NCBI GenBank assembly: GCA_016718265.1
Contig: JADKDZ010000003.1
Coordinates: 20,001 to 84,000, forward strand
Direction: 5' to 3'
Length of the DNA: 64,000 nt
DNA from: Uliginosibacterium sp.
GTDB lineage: Bacteria > Pseudomonadota > Gammaproteobacteria > Burkholderiales > Rhodocyclaceae
How positions within the stretch are numbered: the first letter of the stretch is position 1; each line of letters opens with the position of its first letter. The translations under genes and the position numbers were made by a program. Positions 28,356 through 39,754 of this stretch are shown here, piece by piece. The notes beneath the pieces were generated by a model that saw nothing but the letters and a program-made list of their open reading frames with translations, had not been told where the DNA came from and made no database searches.

Positions 28356-29446
28356 CGCGTCACATCCAGTGCCACGGGCGTCTTCTGCTCCACCGGCCTG
28401 ACCGTCATGCCGGCGGTGAGGGCATGGGCGCCCACGCTTACCACGCGGTCGCCGCTCGCCAGGCCTTTGGCAATCGTGGCCGTGTCGTCGCGGTAGTCGG
28501 CGACTTCAACGGCGCGAGCCTGCACCGCATTGTTTGCATCCACCACCCAGACTTGCGTGCCCTGTGTGCCCTTGGTGACGGCCGGCAAGGGCACGGTCAC
28601 GGCCGTGTCGGCGCGCGCTGCGGCAAAGGCCACGGCAGCGGTGGAGCCGAGCTTGAGATCTCCGGCGGGCTGATTCAGTTTCACGCGGACGGCATAGGTA
28701 CGCGTGACGGTATCGGCGCTCGCCGCGACCTCGCGTACCTGTGCCGGCAGCGTTTGCTCCTGCGCATTCCAGGGCCGGACCATTGCCGGCGCCCCGGGCT
28801 TGATGCTGGCGGCGCGGGTCTCCGGAATCCAGATCAGGACTTCCAGCTCGCCCGGGTCGGCCACGCGTGCCACGGCTTGCCCGGCTGCGACGACCTGGCC
28901 GGCTTCCACCGGCAGCGCCGTGACGACGCCGTCGCGGTCTGCCACCAGCGTGGTGTAGCCAATCTGGTTGCTCGAAATGCTGGCCTGCGCTTTGGCCTGG
29001 CTCAGGCGTGCCTGCGCGGCGTCGAGCTGGGTCTGGCGCGTTTCCAGCGCACTGCTGCTGATGAACTTCTGCGCCGCCAGATTGCGCGCCCGCTCCAGCT
29101 CGGCCTGGGCGAGGCGAACATCCGCCGTGGCCGCGGCGACCTGCGCCTGGGTGGCCGAGGCAGAGAGCTGCAAGTCTTGTGGATCCAGACGCGCCAGTGC
29201 CTGCCCCTTGTGGACGCGGTCGCCCAGGCTCACCAGCCGCGCCGCGATCTTGCCGCCCACGCGGAAGCTCTGGTCGACTTCATGACGGGCGCGGACTTCG
29301 CCGGAGTAGACCGACCATGCCGCGTCGGCTGGCGCACCGACTGTGGTGACCACCACCGGGCGCGGCGCGAGCTTGGGCTGTTCGGGGGGTGAGCAGGCGC
29401 TGAGCGTCAGCGCCGCCGTCAGGGAGACAAGCAAACCGGTTTTCAT
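28352..29446 (-). CDS. RND efflux periplasmic adaptor (membrane fusion protein)
   Basis: A 364-residue HlyD/AcrA-type lipoprotein adaptor. The signal peptide ends in lipobox LSAC (Cys near residue 18). A lipoyl-like half-motif (GGKIAARLVSLGDRVHKGQ) is followed by a coiled-coil hairpin (about residues 90-150), the second lipoyl half (VADRDGVVTALPVEAG), a beta-barrel and a membrane-proximal domain. It links the RND pump to an outer-membrane channel. Its stop overlaps the pump start (ATGA), and its start overlaps the TetR stop in the same way, giving a tightly coupled operon of three genes. Confidence 0.93.
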   Translation of the reverse strand: MKTGLLVSLTAALTLSACSPPEQPKLAPRPVVVTTVGAPADAAWSVYSGEVRARHEVDQSFRVGGKIAARLVSLGDRVHKGQALARLDPQDLQLSASATQAQVAAATADVRLAQAELERARNLAAQKFISSSALETRQTQLDAAQARLSQAKAQASISSNQIGYTTLVADRDGVVTALPVEAGQVVAAGQAVARVADPGELEVLIWIPETRAASIKPGAPAMVRPWNAQEQTLPAQVREVAASADTVTRTYAVRVKLNQPAGDLKLGSTAAVAFAAARADTAVTVPLPAVTKGTQGTQVWVVDANNAVQARAVEVADYRDDTATIAKGLASGDRVVSVGAHALTAGMTVRPVEQKTPVALDVTR

Positions 29447-30162
29447 TTTTGAGGGTGCTCCGGAAGGGGGGAGGTGGGGTGGGGGTGGGTCAGAAGACCG
29501 TTCAGCAATACATCCAGGTGCGCATGCAGATAGACCTCGGGGTCGATGGCCGACGTGTCGCAATGCGCGAAGCTCTGGCACCACATGTGGTTGAAGATCA
29601 GCGGCTTGATGGCCAGATCGCAGATCAGCATCGGCTCACAGGGGCGAAACACGCCCTGGGCGATGCCCGTCTCGGCCACCCGGCGGAACAGCGCCTGCCC
29701 GCGCAGCACCACGTTCTCGAAGAAGAACTGCGCCACTTCGGGGAAGTTGCCGGCCTCGGCCATCACCAGCTTCGGAATCCCGCCCAGCTTGGTCGAACCG
29801 ATCTCGCGCCACCAGCGCGTCACCAGGTGCTGCAGCGTCGCCGCCGGGTCGCTGGCCGCCTGGGCCGCCAGGTCTTCGCCCTCGGCAATCAGTGGCACCA
29901 TCGACTCCTGCACCACGGCTTTGAGCAGCGCCTCCTTGCTTTCGAAATACAGGTACAGCGTGCCTTTCGACACGCCGGCGCGCTGCGCGATCTCGTCCAG
30001 CCGGGCTGCAGCAAAGCCTTTCTCGACGAATACATCGAGCGCCGCGGCCAGCAATTCACCGGGGCGGGCCTCCTTGCGGCGTTGGCGGGGGGCGGGTTGA
30101 GGGGCTGACACCTGCAGGACTCCGTTCGTATGTTTTGAGCGCCCAGATTGCCGTGCGGCCAT
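29443..30162 (-). CDS. TetR-family repressor of the efflux operon
   Basis: A 239-residue regulator with an N-terminal TetR helix-turn-helix (about residues 35-85: ALDVFVEKGF, then RLDEIAQRAGVSKGTLYLYF) and a helical ligand-binding C-terminal domain. It is the first gene of the operon with the adaptor and pump. An exact inverted repeat stands 43 bp upstream, so autoregulation is likely. The ATG at 30162 has a weak ribosome binding site. An alternative GTG start at 30111, 8 nt after ggag, would remove 17 low-complexity residues and keep the whole DNA-binding domain. Confidence 0.9.
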   Translation of the reverse strand: MAARQSGRSKHTNGVLQVSAPQPAPRQRRKEARPGELLAAALDVFVEKGFAAARLDEIAQRAGVSKGTLYLYFESKEALLKAVVQESMVPLIAEGEDLAAQAASDPAATLQHLVTRWWREIGSTKLGGIPKLVMAEAGNFPEVAQFFFENVVLRGQALFRRVAETGIAQGVFRPCEPMLICDLAIKPLIFNHMWCQSFAHCDTSAIDPEVYLHAHLDVLLNGLLTHPHPTSPLPEHPQK

Positions 30163-30204
30163 TGCACGGGTTTCTCTGCACTGTGAAGAAACGTGAAGAT
30201 TAGT

Positions 30205-30224
30205 TACTGACTGTTTAGTCAGTA
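30205..30224. promoter_or_regulatory. Probable TetR operator
   Basis: A perfect inverted repeat with 8-bp arms, tactgact and agtcagta, around a gttt spacer. It lies upstream of the TetR start and resembles known operators of TetR-type regulators of RND pumps. Its position suggests that it overlaps the operon promoter. Confidence 0.78.
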
Positions 30225-30522
30225 TTGGCGCCGGGCGCGAAATGCGTCCAATCAGGAATTCTGACGGGCCGATCGAAGCGGTTTATCTGCATCGCCCGAC
30301 GAAGCCAGCAGGATTCCCGCCCGTTCGACGCCGATTCGCGTAAGCTGGGCCCGGGGGCTGATTCCTGATCGGACGTGCTGGCTGGCCAGGTGGGCAGTGG
30401 CCGCTGCTGAGGAGGCCTTCGTTCATCGACTCACGCGCTTGACTACATTCGCAGAGAGGCCCCGCTGTCACGACAACGTGGGTGTTTCTTGCCAGTGGAT
30501 CACTTGGAAGAAAGGAACACAC

Positions 30523-30756
30523 ATGATGACCCGTAAATGCGCCATGGCACTCCTGATGGGGCTGCTTGGGCTTGCCGCCTGCTCGAAAGGCGTGCCGACC
30601 GTCAGCAACATCGACAACATTGTTGTGGACGGCAAGACCCTCACCAAGAAAGAGTTCATCGATACCTATTGTGCCGGCCAGACTGGCAATACCACCTGCA
30701 TCAGCGTCGGTAACGCGCTGAGCCAGGAAGAGGCCAAGAGCACTACCACACCCTGA
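30523..30756 (+). CDS. Small lipoprotein of unknown function
   Basis: A 77-residue protein with a lipoprotein signal: charged start MMTRK, hydrophobic core and lipobox LAAC (Cys near residue 20). The mature part is short, has two further cysteines (TYC and TTC), and ends in a Ser/Thr-rich tail. The start is fixed by aaagga 6 nt upstream of the ATG. It stands alone between the efflux regulator and cobC. The roughly 300 bp upstream hold only the TetR operator and no other gene. Confidence 0.75.
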   Translation: MMTRKCAMALLMGLLGLAACSKGVPTVSNIDNIVVDGKTLTKKEFIDTYCAGQTGNTTCISVGNALSQEEAKSTTTP

Positions 30757-30793
30757 TCGGCGAGCCCCTGGCCCGGTAAGTGCAGGGGGCTGA

Positions 30794-30816
30794 AGAGCCG
30801 CACCCTGCTTGGCTCT
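30794..30816. repeat. Small hairpin repeat (agagcc-loop-ggctct), copy 2
   Basis: Same stem as at 6526-6548 (agagcc/ggctct), same orientation, and an 11-nt loop beginning gca and ending ctt. It lies 38 bp after the small lipoprotein gene, where a terminator would be expected, but lacks a T-run. Confidence 0.5.
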
Positions 30817-30911
30817 GCAGGCATGCCAAGCCAGCAAGCCCATGCAGGCTGCCTGCTGGCTTGATGCCTTTGGAGAGGGCCGTCAGACGCGGCTCTCCGA
30901 AGGGCGTCTGG

Positions 30912-31439
30912 CTAGTGATTGCAGTCGAGGGGGCGCAGTTCGGCGTGGTCAAACGGCAGATGCAGCCATTCCGCCGGCGCCAGCTGGCGGGCCTGCCCGG
31001 CTATCGCGCGCAGCGGGCCACCGTGGCTCACGATCAGCAAAGGCCGCGGCGCGGTGCGGGCACGCCAGTCGCGGGCTGCCGCGGTGGCGCGCGCGGCCAT
31101 TTCGGCTGCGGTTTCACCGCCCGGTGGGCGAAAGTGGAGCGGCGCTGCCGCCCAGGCATCGATCAGGCTGCGCGGGATGTCGTCGTAGCGTGCCAGCTCC
31201 CACTCGCCAAAATCGATTTCCATCAGTCGCGCGTCGGTGTCGCAGGGGCCCAGCGCCTCGGCAAGCCGCAGGCAGCGTGAAGACGGGCTGCTGACAATGG
31301 CGAGATCCGCAGGCAGCTGCGTCCGCAGCCGGGCGGCGATTGCGGCGGGGTCTTCTGCCAGCGCCACATCACTGCGCCCGTAGCAGATTCCTGGGGCCAC
31401 CGCGACGCGCGGATGGCGCAGCAGGTAAAGCCCGCTCAT
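30912..31439 (-). CDS. cobC: Alpha-ribazole-5'-phosphate phosphatase-type histidine phosphatase
   Basis: A 175-residue histidine phosphatase. The catalytic phospho-acceptor His lies in YLLRHP at the N-terminus (the family's usual RHG is RHP here), with a catalytic-site acidic segment MEIDFGEWE and the second His in IVSHGG. CobC removes the phosphate in nucleotide-loop assembly of cobalamin. The start at 31439 overlaps the cobS stop (ATGA), and the cobS neighbour supports the cobalamin assignment over general phosphoglycerate mutase activity. Confidence 0.88.
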   Translation of the reverse strand: MSGLYLLRHPRVAVAPGICYGRSDVALAEDPAAIAARLRTQLPADLAIVSSPSSRCLRLAEALGPCDTDARLMEIDFGEWELARYDDIPRSLIDAWAAAPLHFRPPGGETAAEMAARATAAARDWRARTAPRPLLIVSHGGPLRAIAGQARQLAPAEWLHLPFDHAELRPLDCNH

Positions 31440-32206
31440 GCCCGCAGCATCGCGCAGAGCACGAGGTAGGCGCTGATTTCGGCGATCTGCTGGCAGGCGC
31501 CGAGCGCGTCGCCGGTGTAGCCGCCAATGCGGCGGTGCAGATACTTTCCCCAGAGCAGCGCGCAGACCAGACAACATCCCGGCACGGCAAGCGCCGCCGT
31601 GCCAACGAGCCAGCCCTGTTGCCAGGCCAGCGCCGCCGGCAGCAGACCGAACAGCGCGCCGGGCAACCACTCGGTGGCGCGCAGCCCTTCTGCCACAGGC
31701 TTGGCACGCGTGCTGTCATCCTCGCGCACATAGCGCATGCTTGCCATCAGCATCAGTGCGGCAGCGCGTGAGGCCGCATGAACCACTGGCAGGGCGGCGA
31801 GCGCAGCCGGGCCAAGTGCGTCGAGCGCAGCAAACTTGAGCGCAAATGCCATCAGCAAGGCGATTGCGCCATAGGTGCCGATGCGGGAATCTTTCATGAT
31901 CGCGAGCACCTGGGCTTTCTCCCAGCCGCCCCCCAAACCATCGGCACTGTCGGCGAGGCCGTCCTCATGGAAGGCGCCTGTCATCAGCAGGCTGGTCAGC
32001 ATCGACAGCAGCACGGCAATTTGCCAGGGCAGCACCAGGCTGGCGGCATACAGCGCGGCAGCGGCCACAGCGCCCACCAGCAGGCCCACCAGCGGGAAGT
32101 AGCGCGTGGCGCGATTCAGCTCGGCGGAGGACCACCCCACCCAGCCCGGCACGGGAATGCGGGTGAAGTAGCCCAGCGCAATGAAGAAACGGCGGATTTC
32201 GAGCAT
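31436..32206 (-). CDS. cobS: Adenosylcobinamide-GDP ribazoletransferase (cobalamin synthase)
   Basis: This 256-residue polytopic inner-membrane enzyme joins adenosylcobinamide-GDP with alpha-ribazole to complete the cobalamin nucleotide loop. The family signature FHEDGLADSADGLGGG lies near residue 80, with the KDSRIGTYGA motif near 108 and several hydrophobic helices around them. It is translationally coupled to cobC. It is divergent from metH, the main cobalamin user in this window. No cobalamin riboswitch is visible in its short upstream region. Confidence 0.93.
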   Translation of the reverse strand: MLEIRRFFIALGYFTRIPVPGWVGWSSAELNRATRYFPLVGLLVGAVAAAALYAASLVLPWQIAVLLSMLTSLLMTGAFHEDGLADSADGLGGGWEKAQVLAIMKDSRIGTYGAIALLMAFALKFAALDALGPAALAALPVVHAASRAAALMLMASMRYVREDDSTRAKPVAEGLRATEWLPGALFGLLPAALAWQQGWLVGTAALAVPGCCLVCALLWGKYLHRRIGGYTGDALGACQQIAEISAYLVLCAMLRA

Positions 32207-32295
32207 GCAATGCAGTGAGATCGGGCGAGGGCGTCGATCTTAGCAGAGCGCGCTACTGGCTTCGCGGGCGGCGGCCATCTATAATCGAGGCTCTT

Positions 32296-32386
32296 TCCGA
32301 GGAGCGTTGCGAGGCCCGTCCCACGGCCCCAGGCTCGGAACCCGCGCCAGCATTGGCTGTGCGGGCAAGACTTAACGGCGCTCACC
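32296..32386 (+). promoter_or_regulatory. S-adenosylhomocysteine (SAH) riboswitch upstream of metH
   Basis: The conserved SAH-aptamer blocks are present in order: ccgaggagcgttgcgag (from 32297), caggctcgg (to about 32338), and aacggcgctcacc (about 32374-32386). P1 is formed by ccgag with ctcgg, and gagcg can pair with cgctc, as in the known aptamer. The SAH riboswitch is established as an activating switch for SAH recycling genes such as ahcY and metH. A perfect hairpin (ccgtgc/gcacgg, 32391-32405) and a longer inverted repeat (ggggcagagg with cctctgcccc) follow and could be the expression platform. Confidence 0.9.
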
Positions 32387-32498
32387 TTCACCGTGCCAGG
32401 CACGGGGCAGAGGGTGAGAGGTTCCGCCGCCGGCACATATCCTTCTCCTCTGCCCCTGCGTTTGCCGCTGAAGGTGTTTCCTTGTCCGGAGAACCACT

Positions 32499-36201
<3,703 letters not shown>

Positions 36202-36221
36202 TTGGTGTGGGTGTATGAAAT

Positions 36222-36252
36222 AACAAAGGGACGCTTGGTCCCTTTGTTTTCT
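36222..36252 (+). terminator. metH intrinsic terminator
   Basis: Stem aacaaaggga with tccctttgtt around a 7-nt loop, running into ttttct, 20 nt after the metH stop. A second hairpin (agaaaagc/gcttttct, 36267-36294) follows directly. Confidence 0.88.
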
Positions 36253-37053
36253 GTGATGCAAAGAATAGAAAAGCACAGCGCCTGCGGCTTTTCTGGTTCG
36301 CATGTGGTTTCGAGCAAAAGGGGCCAGGCTGAGCAAAAGGGGGGCTCGAATTATCCAGCGTGTCATGCCCCTTCCCGCAGATCCTCACCCAGCGGCGTTC
36401 TTCTGGCACATGCCTCCGCAAGCCGCGTCCGACCTGGCTGTACGGACAAGCCATCCTCTGACCAAGGCGCAATGGTCTTATCAGATCAGGTGCGTGAGCA
36501 GCAGGTAGCCGGATCCGGTGAAGCTGGCTTCGGTGGCGCACTGGCAGGCGTCAAGGCTGCGGTTTGGCGGGTGGTTATCCTTGCTATTTCTCCATGCCGT
36601 GGAGGAATTGCAAGGATGCCTTCGCGATTCGACCACTCTTTCTCTTGGCTCGCGAACTGCCCATTTCCGTATGCGCTGTGAGGTGTGGCGGGTTCGGCTG
36701 CCGCTACGGTTGAGCCTGCTCTAAATGGTTGTAACCGCGCACGGCGGAGTGGTCGAGGCGGGCCCGACTCGCAGGGTGGGGTGCAAACCCCACCGGATGT
36801 TTCCCGGTGCGTAACGATGTGTGTTGATCGTGCTGGCGGAGTTGGCACATCGCCCTACACCGGAGAAGCGGATTGTTGAGGAACGCGGGAAGCAAGTGGC
36901 CCGGGTGGAGGCCGCTGGCCGGAATCCGGGGGGGGCTGTCGATCTCCCCCGGATTCCGCTGCGCTGCATCCGGGCTACACGGCGCAAGGCGTACCGCATG
37001 CCTTGATCAAAGTGGCACCGTTTTCACGCCGCCCTGCGCGGAACGCTGCGGGT
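36253..37053. other. About 800 bp without a recognisable gene
   Basis: No frame in this gap resembles a known protein or has a good start. It contains a hairpin just after the metH terminator and a long inverted repeat at 36920-36958. Composition is as GC-rich as the neighbours. It may be decayed sequence. Confidence 0.5.
36920..36958. repeat. Long hairpin, REP-like
   Basis: A perfect 13-bp inverted repeat, cggaatccggggg and cccccggattccg, around a 13-nt loop, followed by ctgcgctgcatccgggctac. Sequences of this kind are common dispersed intergenic palindromes in GC-rich proteobacteria. It is the only copy seen in the window. Confidence 0.6.
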
Positions 37054-37542
37054 TCACTCGGCGGTTGTGCATTTCTCGTTTTGATTGCCTTTTTCCAGCC
37101 ACCAGAGGGGAATCGCCTGGCCGGTTTCGAGCAGGGATTTCAGGCTGGACAGCACCACCGGCCAGCCGAAGCTGATGCCCTTGAGCATGGCGGAGTCCGG
37201 CTGCAGGCCTGTGTGCGTCACGGTGAGCTTGACCAGGCCTTCCAGCGGCTCGATGTCATACGCCACCTGGGAGTAGGCGGCCGGATCGTTCGCTGACGCC
37301 GGGCTCGCCCAACTCAGTACCAGGCGCCTGGGTTCATCCACCTCCAGCACCTTGCCCACGATGTCGATGGTGCCAGCTTCGTCGCAGCGTTGGTGCCGCC
37401 ATTCGGAGCCGACTTTCCAGTCGGAGACGTTGTGGTGATACCAGTACTGCTTGGTGAACGCAGGGTCGAGCAGGGCGTTCCAGAGTTTTTGTGGGGTGGT
37501 GGTGATGTAGCTGACATAGATGAACTGCGGTTTGTCGTTCAT
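37054..37542 (-). CDS. SRPBCC/AHSA1-family protein
   Basis: A 162-residue START-like protein of the AHSA1 (activator of Hsp90 ATPase) superfamily. The family-typical start is TTPQKLWNALLDPAFTKQYW, with a C-terminal helix GWPVVLSSLKSLLETG. Such proteins bind hydrophobic ligands or act as detoxification partners. It overlaps the upstream ArsR-type regulator gene by 4 nt (ATGA). ArsR-SRPBCC pairs of this kind are common, but their ligand is usually unknown. Confidence 0.88.
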   Translation of the reverse strand: MNDKPQFIYVSYITTTPQKLWNALLDPAFTKQYWYHHNVSDWKVGSEWRHQRCDEAGTIDIVGKVLEVDEPRRLVLSWASPASANDPAAYSQVAYDIEPLEGLVKLTVTHTGLQPDSAMLKGISFGWPVVLSSLKSLLETGQAIPLWWLEKGNQNEKCTTAE

Positions 37543-37865
37543 GATTTTTCTTTCCCTTCCAGTCTCTGTTTGAGGGTGTGCAGGGCGTCCAGCTCGTTGC
37601 GTTCGAACCTGGCAATCCAGCGCTCTGCGACTTCGTGGATGGGCACGGCATTCAGGTAGTGCAGCTTTTCCCGCCCCCGCCAAAACACGGTGACGAGATT
37701 GGCTGCTTCAAGCAGGGCGATGTGCTGTGTCACGGCTTGTCTGCTCATGTTCAGCTCTGCGCACAGTGCATTGAGGGTCTGCCCGTTCTCGGCACGCAAC
37801 CGGTCCAGCAACTGCCTGCGGCTGGGATCGGCGAGTGCCTTGAACACTTTGTCCATGTCATCCAT
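37539..37865 (-). CDS. ArsR-family winged-helix transcriptional regulator
   Basis: A 108-residue ArsR/SmtB-type repressor. The winged helix-turn-helix is complete: KALADPSRRQLLDRL, LNALCAELNMSRQAVTQHIALL, then the wing GREKLHYL. No cysteine metal site like that of classical ArsR is seen, so an organic signal is more likely than metal. ATGs at 37865 and 37856 are both possible. It is coupled to the SRPBCC gene and preceded by a palindrome at 37879-37894, indicating autoregulation. Confidence 0.9.
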   Translation of the reverse strand: MDDMDKVFKALADPSRRQLLDRLRAENGQTLNALCAELNMSRQAVTQHIALLEAANLVTVFWRGREKLHYLNAVPIHEVAERWIARFERNELDALHTLKQRLEGKEKS

Positions 37866-37878
37866 AGGTTGATAATAG

Positions 37879-37894
37879 GCAAGTAAACACTTGC
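37879..37894. promoter_or_regulatory. Probable ArsR operator
   Basis: A perfect inverted repeat gcaagt-aaac-acttgc, 13 bp upstream of the regulator start. Spacing and size suit a winged-helix dimer. About 300 bp from here to the next gene hold nothing else recognisable. Confidence 0.65.
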
Positions 37895-38190
37895 ATGTCA
37901 ACGGCAAAACTGAATGGCGCAAACCGGGCTGTTTTCGAGCGTGGTCTGGCACGCCGTCGCTTCAGGGGCTGAGCAGGCGGCTCTCCTGTGCAGGGTCGTT
38001 AATGCTCAGCTTGGGGGCGAGACGCCCCGGAGGTGCGAGTTCCGCTGCTTCAGGATTCAAGCCGGGAGCGTTGTGCCTTGGCGTCACCCCGTTGTACCGT
38101 GCGGGGAAGCGAGGTGGCGCGGACTGTTATGCGATACGATTGGCGCTGAGGTAAGACAATCGATCACACAACAACAAGGGGAGGGGAAGG

Positions 38191-38943
38191 ATGAGTGAGA
38201 ACGTGTATGCGCCGCCGCGTGCGTCGCTTGTAGGCGAGACCAAGCAGTGCGATGAGTGCGGGGAGGTGATCCGGCAGAAGGCGGAGATCTGCCCGAAGTG
38301 CGGGGTGCGCCAGCGTCGGCGTGTGAGCAAGGTGGCGTTGTTGCTGCTGACCTTCTTTCTTGGCGGGATCGGGATGCACAAGTTCTATTTGCGCCGTCCG
38401 GGCTGGGGGATCGTCTATCTGCTGTTTTGCTGGACGGGGATCACGGGGCTGGTGGCCTTGATCGAGTTCATCATTTACGCCTGTACGAGCGAGGAATCCC
38501 TTAACGAGAAGTATGAGGCGGGGGGTGGCGTGGTGATCGCGGCGGTGGCCGTGGTCATGGCGATCGCGGTGATAGGCATTCTTGCGGCGATCGCGCTGCC
38601 GGCCTATTCCGACTACACGGGCCGGGCCAAGGCGCAGCAGGCGCTGCAGGGCAGCGAAACGATGCGCAGCGAAGTGGAGGGGTTCATCACGCGCACGCAT
38701 CGCTTGCCGCGGGCGCCGTCGGAGGTTCGGCTCGACACGGTGGAATACGTGGGCACCCTCGCGACTGTGAGCCTGGAGCAGGATGGCGTGATGGTGGTGC
38801 GCTTTCAGCCGGGGAACGGTGCGCTCAGCGGACAGACGATCGAGATGGTGCCGCAGCTGGAAGGCGATAGTCTGCGTTGGGATTGCACGGGGGGTACGCT
38901 CAGTCCGCGTAGCCGACCGCAGGCCTGCCGCCCGCCAAAATAG
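38191..38943 (+). CDS. Zinc-ribbon, TM2 and pilin-like fusion protein
   Basis: A 250-residue protein with three parts. An N-terminal zinc ribbon uses Cys20/Cys23 and Cys34/Cys37 (CDEC, CPKC). A TM2 domain (about 48-97) has two membrane helices and the GGIGMHKFYLRRPGWG signature. From about 113 a third hydrophobic helix reads AIAVIGILAAIALPAYSDY, like the N-terminal helix of type IV pilins, followed by a pilin-like soluble domain with few Cys. The usual prepilin leader, cleavage site and Glu5 are absent, so it is unlikely to be processed and polymerised like a pilin. A purine-rich ribosome binding site stands just before the ATG. Its role is unknown. Confidence 0.8.
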   Translation: MSENVYAPPRASLVGETKQCDECGEVIRQKAEICPKCGVRQRRRVSKVALLLLTFFLGGIGMHKFYLRRPGWGIVYLLFCWTGITGLVALIEFIIYACTSEESLNEKYEAGGGVVIAAVAVVMAIAVIGILAAIALPAYSDYTGRAKAQQALQGSETMRSEVEGFITRTHRLPRAPSEVRLDTVEYVGTLATVSLEQDGVMVVRFQPGNGALSGQTIEMVPQLEGDSLRWDCTGGTLSPRSRPQACRPPK

Positions 38944-38980
38944 CAGGTAGTCTGGCCGTGCTGGCCGTGAGCTCCTCGCG

Positions 38981-39454
38981 CTACATGCGCGCCGTCAGCC
39001 GATCAAGCTGATTGGCGAAGGCTTGCCGGTCGGCCTGGCTGAAGGCGGCGGGGCCGCCGGTCTGCACGCCTGAGGCGCGCAATTCTTCCATGAAATTGCG
39101 CATGGCGAGGCTCTCGCGCACGTTCTCGGTGGTGTATCGCTCGCCCCGCGGGTTGAGCGCCGTGCCGCCACGGGCGATCACCTGCGCGGCCAGCGGGATG
39201 TCTGCGGTGACGACGAGATCACCGGGCTGCAGCTGCTCTGCGATGAAGTTGTCGGCGACGTCGAAGCCAGCCGGCACCTGCACCGCACGGATGAACGGCG
39301 AAGGCGGCACGCGCAGCATCTGGTTGGCAACCAGCACCGTGTCGAGCTGTTTGCGGGTGGCGGCACGGAAGATGATCTCTTTGATCACCACCGGGCAGGC
39401 GTCGGCGTCGACCCAGAGCCGGGGTTTGGCCCGTGCGGGGGCGGCTTCAGCCAT
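38981..39454 (-). CDS. YaiI/YqxD family protein (DUF188, UPF0178)
   Basis: A 157-residue member of the conserved DUF188 family. The N-terminal WVDADACPVVIKEI and the central DLVVTADIPLAAQVI and ALNPRGERYT motifs are diagnostic. The fold resembles PIN-type nucleases, with conserved acidic residues, but the function is not established. It ends 38 nt from the convergent TM2-type gene and is 33 nt downstream of the ferredoxin gene. Confidence 0.92.
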   Translation of the reverse strand: MAEAAPARAKPRLWVDADACPVVIKEIIFRAATRKQLDTVLVANQMLRVPPSPFIRAVQVPAGFDVADNFIAEQLQPGDLVVTADIPLAAQVIARGGTALNPRGERYTTENVRESLAMRNFMEELRASGVQTGGPAAFSQADRQAFANQLDRLTARM

Positions 39455-39487
39455 GCCGGAAGGCCGTGTGCCGGCGTCGGGGCGCGC

Positions 39488-39742
39488 TCAAGCCTTGGCG
39501 GCCGTCAGCTTGAGGAACTTGTCCATCAGCTGATCCTTGTCTTCGACGCGGTTCGGGTCAAGCGGGATGCAATCGACCGGGCATACCTGCTGGCATTGGG
39601 GCTCGTCGTAGTGACCGACGCACTCCGTGCACTTGTCGGGGTCGATCTCATAAATTTCATCGCCTTGAGAGATGGCGTTGTTGGGGCACTCGGGTTCGCA
39701 AACGTCGCAGTTGATGCATTCATCGGTGATATACAGGGCCAT
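39488..39742 (-). CDS. YfhL-type 2[4Fe-4S] ferredoxin
   Basis: An 84-residue bacterial ferredoxin. Two cysteine clusters (CINCDVCEPECP and the later CTECVGHYDEPQCQQVCPVDC, with the YfhL-type insert in the second) bind two [4Fe-4S] clusters. It is a cytoplasmic electron carrier. It follows coaD by 12 nt on the same strand, a conserved arrangement in betaproteobacteria. Confidence 0.95.
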   Translation of the reverse strand: MALYITDECINCDVCEPECPNNAISQGDEIYEIDPDKCTECVGHYDEPQCQQVCPVDCIPLDPNRVEDKDQLMDKFLKLTAAKA

Positions 39743-39754
39743 GAAACTTACCTC

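Noticed and set aside
32207..32295. Cobalamin riboswitch for cobS
   Set aside because: Too short and without a B12-box; the structured element in this gap is the SAH aptamer facing metH.
36713..36850. Possible tRNA-like segment (gcggagtggtcgagg with later paired arms)
   Set aside because: No acceptor stem, anticodon arm or TPsiC arm can be assembled in the right spacing.
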